Source of the DNA: a bacterium
Lineage (GTDB): Bacteria > Patescibacteriota > Minisyncoccia > UBA6257 > 02-FULL-45-10c
Length of the DNA: 26,968 nt
Direction of reading: 5' to 3'
NCBI GenBank assembly: GCA_030646555.1
Contig: JAUSKP010000056.1
Location: 1-26,968 of the forward strand
The number at the start of each line of letters is the position of its first letter. Within the stretch, counting starts at the first letter, position 1. The translations under genes and the position numbers were made by a program. The notes under the pieces were generated by a model. It made no database searches. It had not been told where the DNA came from and worked only from the letters and a program-made list of their open reading frames with translations. Of the stretch, positions 22,562 through 26,968 are shown piece by piece.

Positions 22562-23283
22562 AAGGAATAATTTTATCGGGAGGAGCATCAACAAGATTAA
22601 GGCCGTGCACCAAAGTAACATCAAAACAGCTACTTCCGGTTTATAACCGGCCGATGATCTATTATCCGATCAACACCTTAATAAAAGCCGGCATCAAAGA
22701 TATATTGATCATAATTTCTCCGGACAGATCTGGAGACTATCTCAATTTACTGGGAAGCGGAAGGCAATTCGGAGCCAAATTTTCTTATGAAATCCAGGAT
22801 AAGCCGGAGGGACTTGCCCAGGCATTTATAATTGGCCGTAATTTTATCGGAAAGGACAATGTTGCCATGATACTGGGTGATAATATTTTTGAAGATAATT
22901 TTTCAAAAGACATAAAAAAATTCAAAAAGGGAGCGAAGATTTTTGCCAAAGAAGTACCTGATCCGGAAAGATTCGGGGTTGTGGAATTTGGAAAAAATAT
23001 GAAAGTAATTTCCGTTGAAGAAAAACCGGCAAAGCCGAAATCAAATTATTGTGTCACGGGATTATATGTTTACGACAATAAAGTCGTAGAAATGGTAAAA
23101 AACGTAAAACCCTCCGCTCGCGGAGAATTAGAAATCACCGACCTAAACAATCTCTATCTTAAAGCCGGGGAGCTTAAAGCGGCAATGGTTCCGGGAGCAT
23201 GGATAGACACGGGAACATTTGACAGTCTTTTAGAGGCTCAAATATTAGCCAAAAACAAGCTTCAGGATAAGTTTGTGATTTAA
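22558..23283 (+). CDS. rfbA: Glucose-1-phosphate thymidylyltransferase, short form
   Basis: A 241-residue nucleotidyltransferase (also called rmlA) that makes dTDP-glucose from dTTP and glucose 1-phosphate, the first step of the pathway continued by RmlB. The N-terminal signature is LSGGASTRLRPCTKVTSKQLLPVYNRP, with K23 and R13 as the expected phosphate-binding residues; the third Gly of the usual GGxGTRL is Ser11. MILGDNIFEDNF holds the metal-binding Asp and AWIDTGTFDSLLEA is the conserved product-side motif. It ends about 50 residues before the classic 290-residue enzyme and so lacks the C-terminal allosteric region, as short RmlA forms do. It overlaps rfbB by 4 bases (ATGA), implying coupled translation, and is followed by hairpins at 23316-23405. 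Confidence 0.95.
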   Translation: MKGIILSGGASTRLRPCTKVTSKQLLPVYNRPMIYYPINTLIKAGIKDILIIISPDRSGDYLNLLGSGRQFGAKFSYEIQDKPEGLAQAFIIGRNFIGKDNVAMILGDNIFEDNFSKDIKKFKKGAKIFAKEVPDPERFGVVEFGKNMKVISVEEKPAKPKSNYCVTGLYVYDNKVVEMVKNVKPSARGELEITDLNNLYLKAGELKAAMVPGAWIDTGTFDSLLEAQILAKNKLQDKFVI

Positions 23284-23315
23284 ACAGTGACGGAAATATA
23301 AAATTAAAGATAATA

Positions 23316-23375
23316 ACCCCTGTTAAATAATTTGCAAGGCAAATTTAAATATCAAGGATATTTATTTAACGGGGT
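23316..23375. repeat. 60-bp branched palindromic element between convergent genes
   Basis: Outer arms ACCCC-GTTAAATAA and TTATTTAAC-GGGGT (23316-23330 with 23362-23375, one bulged base) enclose two small hairpins with the same AAG loop: TTTGC-AAG-GCAAA (23331-23343) and AAATATC-AAG-GATATTT (23347-23363). This could fold as a three-way junction in RNA or a cruciform in DNA. No gene is present. Confidence 0.7.
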
Positions 23376-23380
23376 AAAAT

Positions 23381-25288
<1,908 letters not shown>

Positions 25289-25315
25289 TTTTTAAAATTA
25301 TAAAATTTCATATTC

Positions 25316-25386
25316 GTCATTGCGAACGCAGTGAAGCAATCCATTTATCATCCGAGATTGCCGCGTCGCAGACTCCTCGTAATGAC
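25316..25386. repeat. GTCATTGCG...GTAATGAC repeat, intergenic
   Basis: GTCATTGCGAACGCAGTGAAGCAATCC and GAGATTGCCGCGTCGCAGACTCCTCGTAATGAC form two half-palindromes with outer GTCATT/AATGAC ends, the same design as the GTCATTCC family. GCGTCGCAGACTCCTCG is shared with 17616-17689. It fills most of the 110-base gap between the GT39-like and TPR genes. Confidence 0.7.
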
Positions 25387-25398
25387 AAAAATTATTAT

Positions 25399-26187
25399 TT
25401 ACTGCAAAGATTTTAGCCTTTCAATCTCTTGTTTTATGACAGTATTAGATGGATCAATAACAAGCGCTTCTTCATAATATTTAATAGCATTGGCATTATC
25501 CTTAATGTCGGCATAATATTTTGCCAAAAGAACTTTTAATTGCGCTTCATTGACGTTGCCGGCATTCTTAAGGCTGGTCTTTAAAAACTCGGGAATTTTT
25601 TCTGCTTGACCGCTAAAATTATAAATATCAACCAGATCCAAATATACCTGAGTATTAGTAGGATCGTTCTCTAATGAGATTAAATAATTTTTTTCTGATA
25701 GTTTATAATCTTTCAAATAAAAACCATACGCAAATCCCAAATTTTGAAAGGTAATATAATTTTTAGGAAAGACGATCCCGGCAAATTCCCAAACTTTTAC
25801 AGCACCAGCATAATCCCCTATGGACTGTCTTTTAAGCCCTAGATCTATTAATAGGTCTAGGTGATTATAGTTTTCACTAATCTGTTTATTTAGTTCTTCA
25901 ATCTCTTTTTGAATTTTTTCCTTATTTGCCTCTGACTTTTCAACGGAAAAAACTATGGGCATAGCTACTATTTCTAGTGCGGTCTTTTTAAATTGGCTAT
26001 CGGCTTCTGCGGTCACATTGGTATCGGAACCAACTTCTACAACTTCATAATTAATTCCACCCACTGTTTGGCTTGTATCCTCCACGCCGATATTTTCCGG
26101 CTTAAGCGCGAAGAAGTCTTTATAGACCCAATAACTGGCGGCGGAAACTAAGATAATTGTTAATACGATAAATATTGTTTTTTTCAT
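25399..26187 (-). CDS. Membrane-anchored TPR protein
   Basis: A 262-residue protein. A short Lys-rich start and one hydrophobic segment (residues about 4-21, IFIVLTIILVSAASYWVY) form an uncleaved anchor or signal sequence, so the rest should lie outside the membrane. After a low-complexity acidic spacer and a coiled-coil-like stretch (EKIQKEIEELNKQI), about four TPR-like helix pairs run from near residue 115 to the end, for example YITFQNLGFAYGFYLKDYKLSEKNYLISLENDP and AKYYADIKDNANAIKYYEEALVIDP. TPRs bind partner proteins, so this may be a scaffold at the cell surface; the partner is unknown. The start codon at 26187 is the inner ATGAA of an inserted element, and the in-frame ATG at 26196 belongs to that element's repeat. 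Confidence 0.88.
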   Translation of the reverse strand: MKKTIFIVLTIILVSAASYWVYKDFFALKPENIGVEDTSQTVGGINYEVVEVGSDTNVTAEADSQFKKTALEIVAMPIVFSVEKSEANKEKIQKEIEELNKQISENYNHLDLLIDLGLKRQSIGDYAGAVKVWEFAGIVFPKNYITFQNLGFAYGFYLKDYKLSEKNYLISLENDPTNTQVYLDLVDIYNFSGQAEKIPEFLKTSLKNAGNVNEAQLKVLLAKYYADIKDNANAIKYYEEALVIDPSNTVIKQEIERLKSLQ

Positions 26188-26324
26188 CCCACACATAACA
26201 AAGACTGGAAGGCAAAGCTTTCTCTGTCCTTATTATTTTTATGTTTAATTTATAAATTTTTATTGACTATGCGACTTTTCCCAACAAGAACAAAGTATTG
26301 GTCTTTGTTATGTGTGGGATTCAT
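26183..26324 (-). mobile_element. Start-codon inverted-repeat element, gene-less copy 3
   Basis: A 132-bp element (26188-26319) has the same ATCCCACACATAACAAAGAC ends as copy 2 and ATGAA (minus strand) on both sides at 26320-26324 and 26183-26187, the inner one being the TPR gene's start. Its interior has diverged most from copies 1 and 2. From the outer ATG the minus strand reads MNPTHNKDQYFVLVGKS and stays open for 24 codons; at the inner end it reads DRESFAFQSLLCVG and stops at the TGA of ATGA. Confidence 0.85.
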
Positions 26325-26369
26325 TTATAGATTATAGCAAAAATATTAAATGATTCAATACAATTCATT

Positions 26370-26729
26370 GTCGTTCCGCACTTGATGCGGAATCCAGATT
26401 TTTATAATAATTCTTCATACAAATCTTTCCAATTAGGATTTTTACTTTCAATAAGTTTCAACTTCCAAGCACGGTGCCATTTCTTAATTTGTTTTTCCCT
26501 AGATATCGCGGCCTTAACGTCAGACGTTTGTTCAAAATATACAAGAGTATGCACTTTATACCGCTTCGTAAATCCTTCAATAATATCGCTTTTATGCTGT
26601 TCCACTCTCGTTAAGAGATCGTTTGTAATACCAATATATAAGGTACCGTTTCTCTTGCTTGCCATTATATAGACGTAATAAGAATTCATAAATTATATTG
26701 TACTGGATTCCCGCCTTCGCGGGAATGAC
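26370..26729 (-). mobile_element. Double-palindrome element with a GIY-YIG gene between its halves
   Basis: GTCGTTCCGCACTTGATGCGGAATCCAG lies at 26370-26397 and CTGGATTCCCGCCTTCGCGGGAATGAC at 26703-26729, with the GIY-YIG gene filling the 305 bases between them. The same two palindromes, same order and orientation, occur 4 bases apart inside the GT4 gene at 16979-17041 (read on the minus strand there). This is therefore the gene-bearing version of that repeat. Confidence 0.8.
26402..26689 (-). CDS. Single-domain GIY-YIG endonuclease
   Basis: A 95-residue protein consisting of the nuclease domain. The GIY half is V6-Y7-I8, the YIG half Y18-I19-G20 in GTLYIGITNDLLTRVEQHK with R28 and H32, and the catalytic Glu is E65 in AAISREKQIKKWHRAWKLKLIE. 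The end NPNWKDLYEELL is usual for this subgroup, which differs from the 85-residue protein at 21281-21538 (that one has the HNQGKSFHTKK...PWKLIYCEAY type). The ORF lies between two palindromes with only 4 and 13 bases to spare, so it appears to be cargo or motor of that repeat. It sits upstream of the TPR gene on the same strand, separated by inverted-repeat element copy 3. Confidence 0.92.
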   Translation of the reverse strand: MNSYYVYIMASKRNGTLYIGITNDLLTRVEQHKSDIIEGFTKRYKVHTLVYFEQTSDVKAAISREKQIKKWHRAWKLKLIESKNPNWKDLYEELL

Positions 26730-26760
26730 AAAGTGGGAGGCAGAAATGACAAGCGGGCAA

Positions 26761-26801
26761 TAAAAAACGAAAGCCCCCTCATTCGTAAAGAGTGAGGGGG
26801 C
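26761..26801 (-). terminator. Strong rho-independent terminator
   Basis: On the minus strand GCCCCCTCACTC and GAATGAGGGGGC form a stem of about 12 bp with a 5-base loop, followed by TTTCGTTTTTTA. It lies 47 bases past the stop of the protein at the right edge and should end its transcript, separating it from the GIY-YIG gene. Confidence 0.88.
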
Positions 26802-26847
26802 GATCGACTAGTTAACTCGTTTTTTAGGCGAGCCTCAAGAAACTAGA

Positions 26848-26968
26848 TTAGTTATTCTTCTTAGACCAGCTCTGAAGTGGGAAGTTGGCGTTGGAAGTAA
26901 ATCCAGGCAAACCGTATCCATTGGTCCAATCTAAGTTGTTTTCCGTAGCAGGAGTAACCACTGGGGTT
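26848..26968 (-). CDS. C-terminal end of an unidentified protein (cut by window edge)
   Basis: The last 39 codons of a frame entering from the right end at TAA (26848-26850): TPVVTPATENNLDWTNGYGL then PGFTSNANFPLQSWSKKNN. The Thr/Pro/Val-rich opening looks like a linker, and the rest is rich in Asn, Gly and aromatics, as in extracellular proteins, with no Cys and no obvious sorting motif. A strong terminator follows the stop, as expected for a highly expressed gene, which supports the frame being real. A secreted or cell-surface role is a guess; family unknown. Confidence 0.6.
   Translation of the reverse strand, partial: TPVVTPATENNLDWTNGYGLPGFTSNANFPLQSWSKKNN

Noticed and set aside
26382..26672. 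96-codon plus-strand ORF opposite the right-hand GIY-YIG gene
   Set aside because: The opposite strand encodes a complete GIY-YIG domain with all its motifs; the plus frame shows only Cys/Leu-rich antisense sequence.

Overview
The window reads as a surface-glycan (exopolysaccharide/O-antigen-like) biosynthesis locus from an AT-rich bacterium with a small, tightly packed genome. Genes overlap or lie a few bases apart, Shine-Dalgarno sequences are mostly weak or absent, several enzymes are short-form versions (241-residue RmlA, a UDP-glucose dehydrogenase without its C-terminal domain, a one-cluster ferredoxin), and TGA is used as a stop. Together with many palindromic repeats and single-domain GIY-YIG genes, this suggests a Candidate Phyla Radiation (Patescibacteria) genome, perhaps of the Parcubacteria group. 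That placement is inference; the window has no rRNA or other marker gene.

Layout. (1) Bases 1-11470, all minus strand: a cut-off GT4 glycosyltransferase, two more GT4 enzymes, a DegT-type sugar aminotransferase, GDP-mannose 4,6-dehydratase, three polytopic GT-C glycosyltransferase-like proteins, two zinc-ribbon methyltransferases and a polyprenyl-phosphate-type GT2. (2) 11471-11568: a divergent promoter region, then a plus-strand ferredoxin converging on a B12-type radical SAM gene. (3) 11938-19851, minus strand: radical SAM enzyme, GT2, four GT4 enzymes and a short UDP-glucose dehydrogenase. (4) 20043-23283, plus strand: GT4, a GIY-YIG gene, rmlB and rmlA. (5) 23381-26968, minus strand: a large GT39-like membrane glycosyltransferase, an anchored TPR protein, a second GIY-YIG gene, and the last 39 codons of an unidentified protein followed by a strong terminator.

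How the genes work together. GT2 enzymes would load sugars onto a lipid carrier, GT-C enzymes would use lipid-linked sugars at the outer face, GT4 enzymes would extend a chain from nucleotide sugars, and Gmd, DegT, the dehydrogenase and RmlA/RmlB would supply deoxy, amino and acidic sugars. I see no Wzx flippase, Wzy polymerase, ABC exporter, rmlC or rmlD, so the pathway is incomplete here.

The most unusual content is a layer of mobile inverted-repeat elements. Four copies of one family (one about 294 bp and carrying a GIY-YIG endonuclease gene, three about 130 bp and gene-less) each sit exactly at the start codon of a gene, flanked on both sides by ATGAA, so the downstream start (and once the upstream stop) is rebuilt. 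The short copies keep what look like the first and last codons of a lost ORF that would begin with the host gene's own ATG and end in an ATGA overlap with the restored ATG. A second, unrelated repeat family shows the same design: a GIY-YIG gene lies between two palindromes that elsewhere occur 4 bp apart with no gene. At least seven further palindromic inserts lie in frame inside five coding sequences.
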